NCBI GenBank assembly: GCA_910575775.1
Contig: CAJTEY010000013.1
Location: 30,878-94,877, forward strand
Reading direction: 5' to 3'
DNA: 64,000 nt
From: Lachnospiraceae bacterium
GTDB lineage: Bacteria; Bacillota; Clostridia; Lachnospirales; Lachnospiraceae
Made by a program: the position numbers and the translations under genes. Under the pieces are notes generated by a model. The model was not told the DNA's origin and did not search any database. It saw only the letters and a program-made list of their open reading frames with translations. Below, piece by piece: positions 17,174-26,900 of the stretch (its first letter is position 1; each line of letters opens with the position of its first letter).

Positions 17174-17500
17174 TTGGCGACGACAAAGGAATTTCACGAT
17201 TATGTGGTGGGAAATCTGCAGAGAGTGGGCGATGTGACCACCAGAAAGATGATGGGAGAATACTGTGTTTACTTTCAGGGAAAGTTGATCGGCGATATCT
17301 GCGACAACTGCCTGTTTTTAAAACCGACGGAATCGGTTCTCCGTCTGCTGCCTGACGCGGACAGGGACTATCCCTATGAGGGATCCAAAACGCAGATGGT
17401 GATCGTGGAGGATGTGGAGAACGAGGCGCTGATGGCGGAAATCTTACAGGAGATGTACAAGGAACTGCCGGAGCCCAAGAAGAAGGCGAAGAGAGTTTAG
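17174..17500 (+). CDS. TfoX N-terminal domain protein
   Basis: 108 residues starting at TTG 17174, with AGAGGGGGGG upstream. The pattern EFHDYVVGNLQRVGDVTTRKMMGEYCVYFQGKLIGDICDNCLFLKPT is the TfoX-N (YjbR-like) domain, where RKMMGEY...Y..GK..G......LF.K is diagnostic. The C-terminus ends in a Lys-rich tail. In gammaproteobacteria TfoX proteins regulate competence, but short single-domain versions in Firmicutes have no settled role. It lies 32 bases behind the LacI gene on the same strand. Confidence 0.82.
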   Translation: MATTKEFHDYVVGNLQRVGDVTTRKMMGEYCVYFQGKLIGDICDNCLFLKPTESVLRLLPDADRDYPYEGSKTQMVIVEDVENEALMAEILQEMYKELPEPKKKAKRV

Positions 17501-17584
17501 AAATTTTTAACAGGCATAAACTGCCTGGGCATGGTATACTGGCCGTATAGGAAATCTGTGGATAAGCAGAACAAGGAGAAAGCT

Positions 17585-18175
17585 ATGCCGAACACAAATA
17601 CAACAAAGGCCGCGCTTGGGGAATCCCTGAAAAAACTGGTTCTGACAAAACGGCTGGAGAAGATAACGATCAACGATCTCACGACGGACTGCGGCATCAG
17701 CAGAATGGCGTTTTACTATCATTTCAAGGATATTTACGATCTGGTGGAATGGGTCTGCGTGGAGGACGGAAAGAAAGTCTTGCAGGGCAAAAAGACTTAT
17801 GAGACATGGCAGGAGGGCATGAGCCAGATTTTTGAGGCTGTTCTGGAAAACAAAGCGTTTGTTTTGAATGTGTACCGCAGCATCGGCAGGGAAAAGGTGG
17901 AGGGGTATCTATACAAGCTTACTTACGAAATGATCAAGGAAGTGGTGGAGGACAGATGCCGGGGCGTGGCGCTTTTGGCGGCGCACAAGGATTTTATCGC
18001 TGATTTTTATAAGTATGGATTTGTTGGAATTATGCTCGACTGGGTCGGTCACGGCATGAAGGAAGACTATGAGGAAATTGTAGACAACATGGGCGTTATG
18101 CTGCACGGCAATATCGCCCGTTCCATCAAGAATTTCGAGAAGGCGGACGGCGGAGTGGTCTCTGTAGAAACATAA
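17585..18175 (+). CDS. TetR-family regulator (DhaS-like C-terminal domain)
   Basis: 196 residues from ATG 17585, which follows AAGGAG. The N-terminal TetR helix-turn-helix reads KRLEKITINDLTTDCGISRMAFYYHFKDIYDLVEWV. The C-terminal half matches the TetR_C_7/DhaS-type domain of Firmicutes regulators (FVLNVYRSIGREKVEGYLYKL, FYKYGFVGIMLDWVGHGMKEDYEEIV). The downstream gene on the same strand is an oleate hydratase, so a role in fatty-acid stress is possible but only by position. A strong terminator at 18302-18338 separates the two. Confidence 0.88.
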   Translation: MPNTNTTKAALGESLKKLVLTKRLEKITINDLTTDCGISRMAFYYHFKDIYDLVEWVCVEDGKKVLQGKKTYETWQEGMSQIFEAVLENKAFVLNVYRSIGREKVEGYLYKLTYEMIKEVVEDRCRGVALLAAHKDFIADFYKYGFVGIMLDWVGHGMKEDYEEIVDNMGVMLHGNIARSIKNFEKADGGVVSVET

Positions 18176-18178
18176 AGC

Positions 18179-18289
18179 GGAGAATGCCGTATTTCAGGCA
18201 TTCTCCTAAGTGAGACGGAGTTGCGAAGCAGCTCCTAGAGCTTCTCCACGAAACAGCCTCTGCTGTGAGTGGCTAGAAGTTCTTCTCAC
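18179..18289 (+). repeat. cloverleaf-like structured repeat, copy A
   Basis: 111 bases that fold into ordered stems: GGAGAATGCC/GGCATTCTCC (18179-18206), then an outer stem GTGAGA/TCTCAC (18210-18215 with 18284-18289) enclosing hairpin GGAGTTGC/GCAGCTCC (18217-18235) and a long arm AGAGCTTCT/AGAAGTTCT (18237-18245 with 18275-18283) capped by CCAC/GTGG and ACAGC/GCTGT. A second copy on the other strand at 52630-52741 keeps each stem with compensatory changes. Confidence 0.75.
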
Positions 18290-18301
18290 TTTACATATAG
18301 G

Positions 18302-18338
18302 GCGGAATGATAAGTTTTTTATCATTTCGCTTTTTTTG
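18302..18338 (+). terminator. intrinsic terminator
   Basis: Stem GCGGAATGATAA pairing with TTATCATTTCGC, followed by TTTTTTT. It ends transcription after the TetR gene and repeat element. Confidence 0.85.
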
Positions 18339-18440
18339 TAAATTGGTAAAAGCGGGAAGAAGGGGTATGATAGCTTTAGTAATCAAAAAGAAAACATCGG
18401 CGGCGTGAAAACCGCAGGAATCAGGAAAGGTGGAACATAT

Positions 18441-20468
18441 ATGGCAAACAGGAAGAGTATCGGACTTGGCGTGGCGGTTGTGGCGGCAGCAGGAGCGGGC
18501 GCGGCGCTGGCGGCGAAGAACTTACAGAAAAAGGCCCATGTGGGGCTGGAGCCGGGACAGGCGGCAAACGACAATTTCGACGGTGAAAACGGGGAAATGA
18601 CGGCAGCGAAAGGCCGCAGAAAATACACGGAGCTGGACTACCGCAACACCGAGCTTGGACGGTACGATAAAAACAGCAAGGGCATCTATTACAGCAACGG
18701 CAATTATGAGGCGTTCGCAAAGCCGAGGAAACCGGAAGGCGTGGACGAGAAAAACGCTTACATCGTAGGCAGCGGTCTCGCCTCCCTGGCGGCGGCGTGC
18801 TTCCTTGTACGCGACGGACAGATGCCCGGCAGCCACATTCATATTTTGGAATCCATGGATATAGCGGGCGGCGCCTGCGACGGCATCGACGATCCCACCA
18901 GAGGTTATGTGATGCGCGGCGGCAGAGAGATGGAGAACCATTTTGAGTGCCTGTGGGATCTGTTCCGCAGCATTCCTTCCATCGAGAAGCCGGGTGTGTC
19001 GGTGCTGGACGAATACTACTGGCTGAACAAGGAGGATCCGAACTATTCTCTCTGTCGTGCCACCGTAAACAGAGGGCAGGACGCCCACACGGACGGCAGG
19101 TTCAATCTGAGCCAGAAGGGCTGTATGGAGATTATGAAACTCTTTATGACGAAGGATGAGGATCTCTATGACAAGACCATCGAGGATGTGTTCGACGAAG
19201 AAGTGTTTGACTCCACTTTCTGGCTGTACTGGCGCACCATGTTTGCCTTTGAGAACTGGCACAGCGCGTTGGAGATGAAGCTGTACTTCCAGCGGTTTAT
19301 TCACCATATCGCGGGACTGCCGGATTTCAGCGCTTTGAAATTTACGAAATATAACCAGTATGAATCCTTGATTCTGCCTATGCAGAAATATCTGGAGGCA
19401 GCGGGCGTTGACTTCCAGTTTAACACTGAAGTGACCAACGTAATCTTCGGGTTCGAGGGAGATAAAAAGATAGCCAAGGCCATCGAGTGCAAGGTGAAGG
19501 GTGTGGAGAAAGGTATTATGTTAACCGAAAATGACCTTGTCTTCGTGACAAACGGAAGCTGCACCGAGGGAACGATCTATGGCGACCAGAACCATGCACC
19601 AAACGGGGATGCGGAAGTGCGCACGAGCGGATGCTGGAGCCTCTGGAAAAATATTGCGAAGCAGGATCCTTCTTTCGGGCGTCCTGAGAAATTCTGCTCC
19701 GATGTGGCGAAGACAAACTGGGAGTCCGCTACCGTCACCACGCTGGACGATAAGATTCTTCCCTATATCGAGGCGATCTGCAAGCGCGACCCGAGAAGCG
19801 GCAAGGTAGTGACCGGCGGTATCGTGAGCTGTCAGGATTCCGCATGGCTCTTAAGCTGGACCATCAACAGGCAGGGGCAGTTTAAAGAGCAGGATAAGAA
19901 GAAAGTCTGCGTCTGGGTGTACGGTCTGTTCACGGATGTGGAGGGCGATTATGTGAAGAAGCCCATGAAGGATTGTACCGGCAAGGAAATCACGCAGGAG
20001 TGGCTCTATCATCTGGGCGTGCCTGTGGAAGAGATCGACGAGCTTGCAGAGAAGAGCGCGGTGTGCGTGCCTACCATGATGCCTTATATTACCGCTTTCT
20101 TTATGCCGAGAACGGCGGGTGACAGACCTGACGTGATTCCCGACGGTTGTGTGAACTTTGCGTTCCTCGGCCAGTTTGCACAGACCCCGAGAGACACCGT
20201 GTTTACCACAGAGTATTCTGTCAGAACCGCCATGGAAGCCGTTTACGGGCTGCTTGGCGTGGACAGGGGCGTGCCGGAAGTGTGGGGCAGCGTTTACGAT
20301 ATCAGAGAGCTTCTCTCCAGCAGCGTGAAGCTGATGGACGGCAAGTCCCCGCTTGAAATCAATCTGGGACCACTGAACCCGGTGAAGAAGCTTCTGCTGA
20401 AGCTGGTGAAAGGCACAGCAGTGGAGAAGGTGATGCGGGATCAGGGTGTTTTAAAAGAGTGGATGTAA
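18441..20468 (+). CDS. oleate hydratase (MCRA family flavoprotein)
   Basis: 675 residues from ATG 18441, preceded by AAAGGTGG. From about residue 88 the sequence NYEAFAKPRKPEG, then AYIVGSGLASLAAACFLVRDGQMPG (FAD-binding glycine motif) and HILESMDIAGGACDG match fatty acid hydratases of the myosin-cross-reactive-antigen family. Later FLGQFAQTPRDTVFTTEYSVRTAMEAVY is typical. The enzyme adds water to cis-9 unsaturated fatty acids, giving hydroxy fatty acids and detoxifying them. Unusual is the roughly 85-residue N-terminal extension with a hydrophobic Ala/Gly-rich segment (residues 7-25) that could anchor it to the membrane. Confidence 0.9.
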   Translation: MANRKSIGLGVAVVAAAGAGAALAAKNLQKKAHVGLEPGQAANDNFDGENGEMTAAKGRRKYTELDYRNTELGRYDKNSKGIYYSNGNYEAFAKPRKPEGVDEKNAYIVGSGLASLAAACFLVRDGQMPGSHIHILESMDIAGGACDGIDDPTRGYVMRGGREMENHFECLWDLFRSIPSIEKPGVSVLDEYYWLNKEDPNYSLCRATVNRGQDAHTDGRFNLSQKGCMEIMKLFMTKDEDLYDKTIEDVFDEEVFDSTFWLYWRTMFAFENWHSALEMKLYFQRFIHHIAGLPDFSALKFTKYNQYESLILPMQKYLEAAGVDFQFNTEVTNVIFGFEGDKKIAKAIECKVKGVEKGIMLTENDLVFVTNGSCTEGTIYGDQNHAPNGDAEVRTSGCWSLWKNIAKQDPSFGRPEKFCSDVAKTNWESATVTTLDDKILPYIEAICKRDPRSGKVVTGGIVSCQDSAWLLSWTINRQGQFKEQDKKKVCVWVYGLFTDVEGDYVKKPMKDCTGKEITQEWLYHLGVPVEEIDELAEKSAVCVPTMMPYITAFFMPRTAGDRPDVIPDGCVNFAFLGQFAQTPRDTVFTTEYSVRTAMEAVYGLLGVDRGVPEVWGSVYDIRELLSSSVKLMDGKSPLEINLGPLNPVKKLLLKLVKGTAVEKVMRDQGVLKEWM

Positions 20469-20506
20469 AACTATGCCACAATAGGAGAGCTTTAAAGAAA
20501 AGACTG

Positions 20507-20538
20507 GAAACAGGCGGCGCGGTTGTGCTGCCTGTTTC
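20507..20538 (+). terminator. hairpin after oleate hydratase gene
   Basis: GAAACAGGC (20507-20515) pairs with GCCTGTTTC (20530-20538). The following bases are AT-rich but not a clean U-run, so termination is likely but not certain. Confidence 0.45.
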
Positions 20539-20622
20539 ACTATATATTGAGTATCGTAATGGTTAATATATTAGCTAAAAAGCCTGGTGGCGTGGTCAGG
20601 CTGCCTCTGTTATGGCGCGAGA

Positions 20623-21216
20623 CTATCTGATGATTTCCAGCATAGTGGCAATGTCCTCTGCCGCCATCGTCACTTTTGACTTTTCGATCAGGATATTTCC
20701 ACCAGTCATAATGTAGGACGGCATGATCCGTATCCCTTCATAATAGATTTCGCTGTTTCGCAGTTTGTAGGTGGAAACGGCGGGCACTGCATTTTTCTTT
20801 GATGCCTTTTTCGTAATCATGTTAAAAGCTTTCTTTGCCACATCGCCCATAAGCATAATCACCTTTACGTTGGGGAACAACGAAAGCTCCGCTTCCAGGT
20901 AAGGCAGGCTGTTCTCGATGCTGCCCTTATCAATGTTGTATTCTGACTTAGGTGTTTTTACGGCGTTTGTGATATAGATTCCCTTTTGCAATATGTCCTG
21001 TATGGAAGTGACCTTCGCCCCTGCCATCTGGAAAAGGGGAATCGTTGTTTTCAGATAATCGGCGTCGGCGGCTCCGTAAAAATCCTGTATGGGGTCGGAG
21101 GGGACGACTTCATTGATCATAATTGCCTTGATTGTGGGCGGGTCAATTTCAATATTGTTTAGATAGATGCCGCTTGCCGTACTTAATTTTGTTTCAAGTT
21201 CCGTTTTTATATTCAT
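20623..21216 (-). CDS. uracil-DNA glycosylase superfamily protein
   Basis: 197 residues from ATG 21216 with GGAGAT/AAGGAG upstream. IKAIMINEVVPSDPIQDFYG near residue 30 resembles the substrate-site loop of UDG-fold proteins (motif GE.PG....G changed here to NEVVPSD), followed by YITNAVKTPKS and later VKVIMLMGDVAKKAF, matching the central beta-strand of the fold. The catalytic Asp/His arrangement of classic UDGs is not obvious, so DNA repair activity is uncertain. It is a single gene convergent with the oleate hydratase. Confidence 0.65.
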   Translation of the reverse strand: MNIKTELETKLSTASGIYLNNIEIDPPTIKAIMINEVVPSDPIQDFYGAADADYLKTTIPLFQMAGAKVTSIQDILQKGIYITNAVKTPKSEYNIDKGSIENSLPYLEAELSLFPNVKVIMLMGDVAKKAFNMITKKASKKNAVPAVSTYKLRNSEIYYEGIRIMPSYIMTGGNILIEKSKVTMAAEDIATMLEIIR

Positions 21217-21376
21217 ATCTCCATGCTCCTTTTTACAGCCTGTTTGCTGATAGGATAACACAAAAAAGATGACAACTTGTGTCAACTTTTTGGAAAAGGA
21301 ATAAATGTATAAAAAGCATGAGTTTTTAATACTGCTTTAAAATTTCCCCCAATGGGTGCAAAATTGTAAAAGAGTA

Positions 21377-21616
21377 TTAGGGCAATACTTCTAATAGTTC
21401 ATACAAATTGTTAATGCTACCCCTTTGCTTTTCTACACGCTGTATCCTGATAAATTGGCAATTAGCACGATAAGCTGTTTTCCTATCCTTTTTTTCATAT
21501 CCAATAAAAATCAATTCTGTGATTGGAACGGTGAATTTTTCGCCAATCATTTGTAATCCTCTGTAATTCGGTTTCCGATATCCCGCAACAGAAGAGGAGA
21601 TATAATAATCAAAATA
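21377..21616 (-). pseudogene. C-terminal remnant of a HAD-superfamily hydrolase
   Basis: The minus-strand frame ending at TAA 21377 reads AYFDYYISSSVAGYRKPNY, then RGLQMIGEKFTVPITELIFIGYEKKD and RANCQFIRIQR, which is the HAD pattern YFD.I..S...G.RKP.P..F......G....E..FIGD...D. The usual Asp of FIGD is Tyr here, and a stop codon lies just upstream, so the first two thirds of the gene are missing. It is probably a decayed gene; an internal ATG at 21550 could still make 57 residues. Confidence 0.6.
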
Positions 21617-21646
21617 GGCTCTTCAGGGGTAATAGAAGACAGGGAA

Positions 21647-21751
21647 ATGACGCAAAGGGAGCTGGCTGTCAGAACGGGAAGGAGGGAATCGTTCCGTGGA
21701 AAGCCCGTCCAAAATATGAGTGGGCATAGATCATGGAGTAAAGCATACTAA
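21647..21751 (+). pseudogene. possible helix-turn-helix gene fragment
   Basis: A 34-codon frame begins MTQRELAVRTGRRES, reminiscent of the first helices of XRE-type DNA-binding domains (MTQ.ELA..TG....), and then loses similarity before TAA 21751. No complete domain is present and no clear ribosome site precedes it. It is listed as a likely remnant only. Confidence 0.25.
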
Positions 21752-21783
21752 AAACTGCGGGTTCCTTCTGGGATACCCGCAGT
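21749..21783 (-). terminator. intrinsic terminator of glutamine synthetase gene
   Basis: On the minus strand ACTGCGGGT pairs with ACCCGCAGT and is followed by TTTTTAG. It lies directly behind the stop codon at 21791. Confidence 0.85.
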
Positions 21784-21790
21784 TTATTCA

Positions 21791-23218
21791 CTATAAATCG
21801 TAATACATCATAAACTCCGCCGGCGTAGGAATCTGTCCTGCCTCTTTCGCCTCCGCACGCTTCCTCGCGATCCACACGTCGATCAGCCGCTCCGGGAAAA
21901 CCCCGTCCTTCGTCAGATAGTCGTGATCCTTTTCCAGCGCGTCCAGCGCCTCGTCCAACGACTTGGGCAGACCCTTGATTTTCTTCTGCTCCTCAGGGGA
22001 GAGGGTGTAGAGGTTAAAATCGTAAGGGCCCCAGCCGTGTGCCGCAGGATCGATCTTCTTCTCAATGCCGTCTAATCCGGCCATCAGAATCGCCGCGTAA
22101 GCGTAGTAGGGATTGGCGGTGGCGTCAGGGTTTCGCAGTTCGAAACGCTTTGTCTCCGGGGATTTTGCGTAAGCGGGAATACGGATCACCGCGCTGCGGT
22201 TGGACGTGGCGTAACCGACCGTCACGGGAGCCTCATAACCGGGCACCAGCCGCTTGAAGGAGTTGGTGGAAGGGTTGGTGAAGGCGCACAGTGACGCGAT
22301 GTGTGAGAGCAGGCCGCCGATAAAGTAATGAGCGGTCTGGCTTAAGCCGGAGTAGCCGTTCTCATCGTAGAAGACAGGCTGTCCGTCCTTCTTTAACAGC
22401 ATATGCACATGGAGTCCGCTGCCAGCTTCCTTGTAGATCGGCTTTGGCAGGAAGGTGGCCGTCTTGCCCTCCTTTGCTGCCATATTTTTGATGATATATT
22501 TGATAATCATGGTGTTGTCGGCCATAGAAGACATATCTGCCAGCTCCACTTCAATTTCCATCTGGCCGGGACCGCCGACTTCATGGTGGTGGTATTTGAC
22601 TTTGATGCCCCAGTTTTCCATTTCCATACAGATACGGCTTCTCAAGTCGTAACCCACATCCTGGGGCGCGGCGATGTGGTAGCCGCCGTGAGTCACCTCA
22701 TAGCCGTTGTTTCCGGGATTGTCCAGCCGGCAGTTCCAGTCAGCCTGTCTGGTGTCAATCTGGTAAGCGCACTGTTTCTGCGATACTTCGTAGCGCGCGG
22801 AGTCAAACAGATAAAATTCAAATTCGGGACCGATCACCATCTCGTCTGCGATGCCTGTTTTTTTCATGTAATCCATGGCCCGCAGAGTCACATTCTTCGG
22901 ATACTGGTCGAAGGGTGTATTTTCCCCTTTGCCGATCACGCACACGTTGCCGCACATGGTAAGTGTGGGCACATCCGCGAAAGGATCTACATAGGCGGTA
23001 TCCGGGTCGGGCAAAAAGACCATGTCGCTCTTTTCAACGGGCGCGTACCCGTAATTGGAACCGTCGAAGCCGATTCCGTAGACGAAGATGTTGTCATCGA
23101 ACCGCTCCACAGGTATGGTGATGTGACGCCAACGTCCGTCGATGTCGGTCATTTTGAAATCGATCATGCGGATCTCTTTCTCCTGACACAATTTTCTGAT
23201 TTCTGCACTTTTGTCCAT
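21791..23218 (-). CDS. glnA: glutamine synthetase, type I
   Basis: 475 residues from ATG 23218, which has AGAGAGGG eight bases upstream; ATG 23224 is too close to that site. It combines glutamate, ammonia and ATP to glutamine in the cytoplasm. Family landmarks in order are FDGSNYGYAPVEKSDM, the ATP/metal region EMVIGPEFEFYLFD, KVKYHHHEVGGPGQMEIEV, SGLHVHM and FTNPSTNSFKRLVPGYEAPVTVGYATSNRSAVIRIP. It is a single gene with its own terminator. No clear GlnR-type site or glutamine riboswitch was seen in the 317-base upstream gap. Confidence 0.95.
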   Translation of the reverse strand: MDKSAEIRKLCQEKEIRMIDFKMTDIDGRWRHITIPVERFDDNIFVYGIGFDGSNYGYAPVEKSDMVFLPDPDTAYVDPFADVPTLTMCGNVCVIGKGENTPFDQYPKNVTLRAMDYMKKTGIADEMVIGPEFEFYLFDSARYEVSQKQCAYQIDTRQADWNCRLDNPGNNGYEVTHGGYHIAAPQDVGYDLRSRICMEMENWGIKVKYHHHEVGGPGQMEIEVELADMSSMADNTMIIKYIIKNMAAKEGKTATFLPKPIYKEAGSGLHVHMLLKKDGQPVFYDENGYSGLSQTAHYFIGGLLSHIASLCAFTNPSTNSFKRLVPGYEAPVTVGYATSNRSAVIRIPAYAKSPETKRFELRNPDATANPYYAYAAILMAGLDGIEKKIDPAAHGWGPYDFNLYTLSPEEQKKIKGLPKSLDEALDALEKDHDYLTKDGVFPERLIDVWIARKRAEAKEAGQIPTPAEFMMYYDL

Positions 23219-23295
23219 AAGCATATCCCTCTCTTTGCTTGTTCAGCAGCGTGCCCCTGGGAAATGGCACAAGCCTGAATTGTATGTATAACTAC

Positions 23296-23325
23296 ACTAT
23301 ACTACAGACAAAGTGTGACGGTAAA
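23296..23325 (-). promoter_or_regulatory. weak promoter candidate for glutamine synthetase
   Basis: On the minus strand TTTACC (23320-23325) and TATAGT (23296-23301) are 18 bases apart. The match is moderate. The rest of the 23219-23444 gap shows nothing recognisable. Confidence 0.35.
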
Positions 23326-23444
23326 GTTGATTTTATGAATGATGCGGGAATTGCGTGACAAATGATCCGCTGGTTTTCAGAGCAGGATTTGTGTGACCGG
23401 GAGAAAATGAGATATTTTGGCGGGAGATGTATGGGGAAAAAGCG

Positions 23445-23474
23445 TTGAAAATGCGGCTGTGGTAGTGGTATAAT
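23445..23474 (+). promoter_or_regulatory. sigma-A promoter candidate upstream of YjbR gene
   Basis: TTGAAA (23445-23450), an 18-bp spacer and TATAAT (23469-23474), with the start codon 61 bases downstream. Confidence 0.6.
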
Positions 23475-23535
23475 TGGAAATACTGGGGCGAAAGGCGGTT
23501 ACGCTCTGAGTAAAAGGCTTAGGTATGGGGGAACG

Positions 23536-23910
23536 ATGACAACGAGAGAAGAGGCGCTGCACTATGGAATGACTTTTCCTGATGTTTATCAGGACACGCC
23601 GTTTCGCGATGCCAACTGGGTATTGGTGAGGTGCAGACGGAACAAAAAGGCTTTTCTGTGGACTTATGAATATGAAGGAAGTATGCGGATCAACATAAAA
23701 GTCGATCCGGCATGGCGCGATTTCTGGCGGCAGACGTATGCGTCTGTGATTCCGGGGTATCACCAGAACAAGGAACACTGGAATACGGTGATTCTGGACG
23801 ATACGATACCCGATGAAGTGGTAAAACGCATGATCGCGGAGAGCTACGATCTGACAGTCAGAGGAAAAAGAAGAGGAACGTGTGTTGACAATGCAGATTA
23901 TGGGAATTAA
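23536..23910 (+). CDS. MmcQ/YjbR-family DNA-binding protein
   Basis: 124 residues starting at ATG 23536 after GGGGGAACG. The YjbR/CyaY-like pattern is clear: TREEALHYGMTFPDVYQDTPFRDANWVLVR, FLWTYEYEGSMRINIKVDPAWRDFWRQTYASVIPGYHQNKEHWNTVILDDTIPDE with the closing Asp-Glu and a helix MIAESYDLT. Members are small cytoplasmic proteins, some shown to bind DNA, with no firm function. Its last codons overlap the start of the large CAP/Big2 gene, so the two are co-transcribed, although their functions look unrelated. Confidence 0.85.
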   Translation: MTTREEALHYGMTFPDVYQDTPFRDANWVLVRCRRNKKAFLWTYEYEGSMRINIKVDPAWRDFWRQTYASVIPGYHQNKEHWNTVILDDTIPDEVVKRMIAESYDLTVRGKRRGTCVDNADYGN

Positions 23911-26900
23911 GAGAAAATGGAAAAGAATGCTGCCGGTTCTGCTGGCGGCTCTGTTGTGGGCAGAGGGGATGATGGGGACGGCTTATGCGATGGAAACGGT
24001 TTCCCTGGAAATACCTGCGGCGGACGCAGAAGAGGGGGAATTGTCCGAACCAGAAGAATCTGCGGAAGAAGAGGCGGATGAGCCGGAAGAGGAGAAACCC
24101 GCAGAGGAAGAGGCGGATGAGCCGGAAGAAGAGAAGCCTGTGGAGGAAGAGACAGATATATCTGAGAATGCGGAGTCCGATGTTTCCCCGGATGAGCCGG
24201 CGGTGTCGGAAAATACGGTCACAGAAAATACGATTTCAGAGAACGCGATTTCAGAGAATACGACAGAGGATGAGATGCCGGCGGACTGGAGCGGGACGCC
24301 GGCGCTTGGAGAACCGCCCCTTTTAGCGAATGCAGCAGGAGAGTATGGGGTCTATTCGGATAACAGTGTTTCCCGGCAGACGGAGGGGAACAGGCACCAG
24401 ACGCCGGGCGTGGGGGAAATCATTGACCAATACCGGGCGTATCCATGGAGTCTTGGGGTATCGAACAGCTACAGCGTGAAGCCTTCCGCCAGCGAACCGT
24501 ATAAGGCAGGACATCTTTCGGACGAAAGTCTGGAAAATGCCTTGAACCTGCTTAATTTTATCCGTTATGTGGCGGGTGTCCCGGCGAATGTGGAACTGAA
24601 TGAGGGCTACACGGAGAAAGTGCAGGCAGGCGCTTTGTTAAACCGTGTGAACGGTAAACTGGACCATAACCCTGTGAAGCCTGACGGGTTCCCGGAAGAT
24701 CTCTATGAAACGGGAAAAGAAGGATGCGCAAAAGGCAATATTGCGGCGGGGTACGGCAATATCGCAAAGAGTCTGCTGAACGGCTGGATGTTTGACGGGG
24801 ATTCAGCCAATATTGACCGAATGGGTCATAGACGCTGGGTGTTAAACCCTTCTATGACGCAGACAGGCTTTGGCGCGGCTGACTCCTACTCGGCGATGTA
24901 TGCCTTTGACAGCCAGGGCAGCGGCATTACGGACTATGTGGCATGGCCCGCGCAGAATATGCCCATTGAGCTGATGAACGGCCCGGGGACACCCTGGACA
25001 CTGAGCCTTGGCAGCGATTATGAGAAGGCCAATTTTAAGGATGTGACCGTGACCCTGCGGGATGTTACCAACAAAAAGAGCTGGACTTTTTCGGGTTCCA
25101 AGGCGAATGGCGCATTCAAGGTGAATATCGAGTATTATGGAATGCCCAACTGCATTATCTTCCGTCCCAACAACATAAGTTATAACAAAGATTCCCGGTT
25201 TCAGGTCACAGTCAGCGGCATTAAGCGAAAGGACGGGGAGGAAGGAAAAGACGCGACAATCAGTTATAACGTGGACTTCTTTTCCCTGGAGGAGGAACCG
25301 GCAGAGGCGGAGGAGATTGTCTTAAATAAGGATGCACTTCATCTGCTCAAGGATGTGGAAGGAAAACAGGAGGACACCCTAACTGCAACGGTGAACCCCA
25401 GCAATGCGAGGGACAAGAAACTGGTCTGGAAGAGCAAGGATGAGTCGGTTGCAGCGGTGGACGAGAACGGCAGAGTCGTGGCTGTGGGTGTGGGTGTGAC
25501 AGAGATTTCGGCCACAGCGGCAAACGGTGTGCAGGGGGTATGCAGCGTCAAGGTGTCGGATTACTCTCTGCAGTCGGATGCGGAGGGCTTTTCCATTGAT
25601 GAGGAGACGAAAACATACCGTCTGTCCTTTGATCTGACTATGAACGCAGCCCCGGGGCGGCTTGCCGTTATGGACGGTGATCCGGCCGGAACGGGGGGTG
25701 TTACCACGGATATGGTTACGTGGATCAGTGAAAATGAAAATGTAGCCGTGGCAGACATAGATGGCAGAATCACGCCTCTGGCTGTGGGTGAGACTTTGAT
25801 CTGGGCTGATGTGGATGACGGACTGGCTGTGCTGAAATGTATGGTGACGGTGGAAGATTCCAGTCTGCCACAGATAGAGCTGCGGGAGAAGAACTGTACG
25901 CTGGCCATAAAGAAGGATGCTGCCGGAAACCGGCAGGGAGAAAGCAGACAGCTGCGGCTATATTTTACGCCGCCGGACAGCAAGTGGGTGAACCGGGGAC
26001 AGAACTATGTGAAATGGACGTCCAGTGATCCTGCGGCGGCAGCGTTTGCGGTGGAGCAGCCGGATGACGCGCGGGACACAAAATTGGCGGTGGATGGCGG
26101 AATCACAGTCAGTGGGGACACGATCAGTGGAAATACAGTTACCGTGACCGCTGTCGGTGCAGGTAAAACGGAAATTTCCGCTGTGATTGTAAATGAAGAT
26201 GGAAATCCAGTGACAGACAGTGATGGGAAGACGGCGCAGACGTCCTGCACGGTGACGGTGCAGGAGGAGACAGAGCTTGCGGACAAGGATGTCCCCAGGC
26301 CGGTTGTCCTGACAAACACGCAGACAAGACTGCGGGATGTGGCGCTGCCGGAAGGCTGGAGCTGGAAAGAGCCGGACACAGAACTGACACAGTTTGCGGG
26401 AGGGAAGACGAAAAAATTTGCAGCCCGCTACAAAGCTGCAGATGCGGGGGAGAATATCCTGCCTGCGGAGCGGTTTCTGGAAGTCTATTTTCTGACAGTA
26501 GAAAACATTTCCGTAGGATTGCGGGCGGAGGAGGGAACGGAATGGAGGAATTCCACTCTCACCGTCGGGCAGAACGCTGTGTGTTATGTCAACTATTCGT
26601 TTGCCGAGGCGCTGGAACAGCTTGAAGGCAACAGCGATTATAAAAATAATATCTGGTTCCAGAAACAGAAAAAGGAAATTCTGGAAGCGATTGATAAGAC
26701 CACGATATGGAGCAACAGCAAACCGGATGTGGCTTCCTTGGAGAGGGCGGCAGAGGGCGCCAGGCTCACGGCAAAAAGCGCGGGCAGCGCCACAGTAAAG
26801 GCCGGCATTAAGCTGGGAAGTAAAACTTTTAACGCCAGCGTGAAGCTCACCGTAAAAGAGCCGGAAGGTATACTGACGATCAAGAGTGTGGAGAATTTTA

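Noticed and set aside
22403..23278. 291-codon plus-strand frame opposite glutamine synthetase
   Set aside because: Glutamine synthetase motifs are complete on the minus strand; this frame is rich in His, Val and Phe and has no domain pattern.
24048..24270. CRISPR-like short repeats
   Set aside because: The repeats are in frame, encode Glu/Pro- and SENT-type residues of the surface protein and have no regular spacers.
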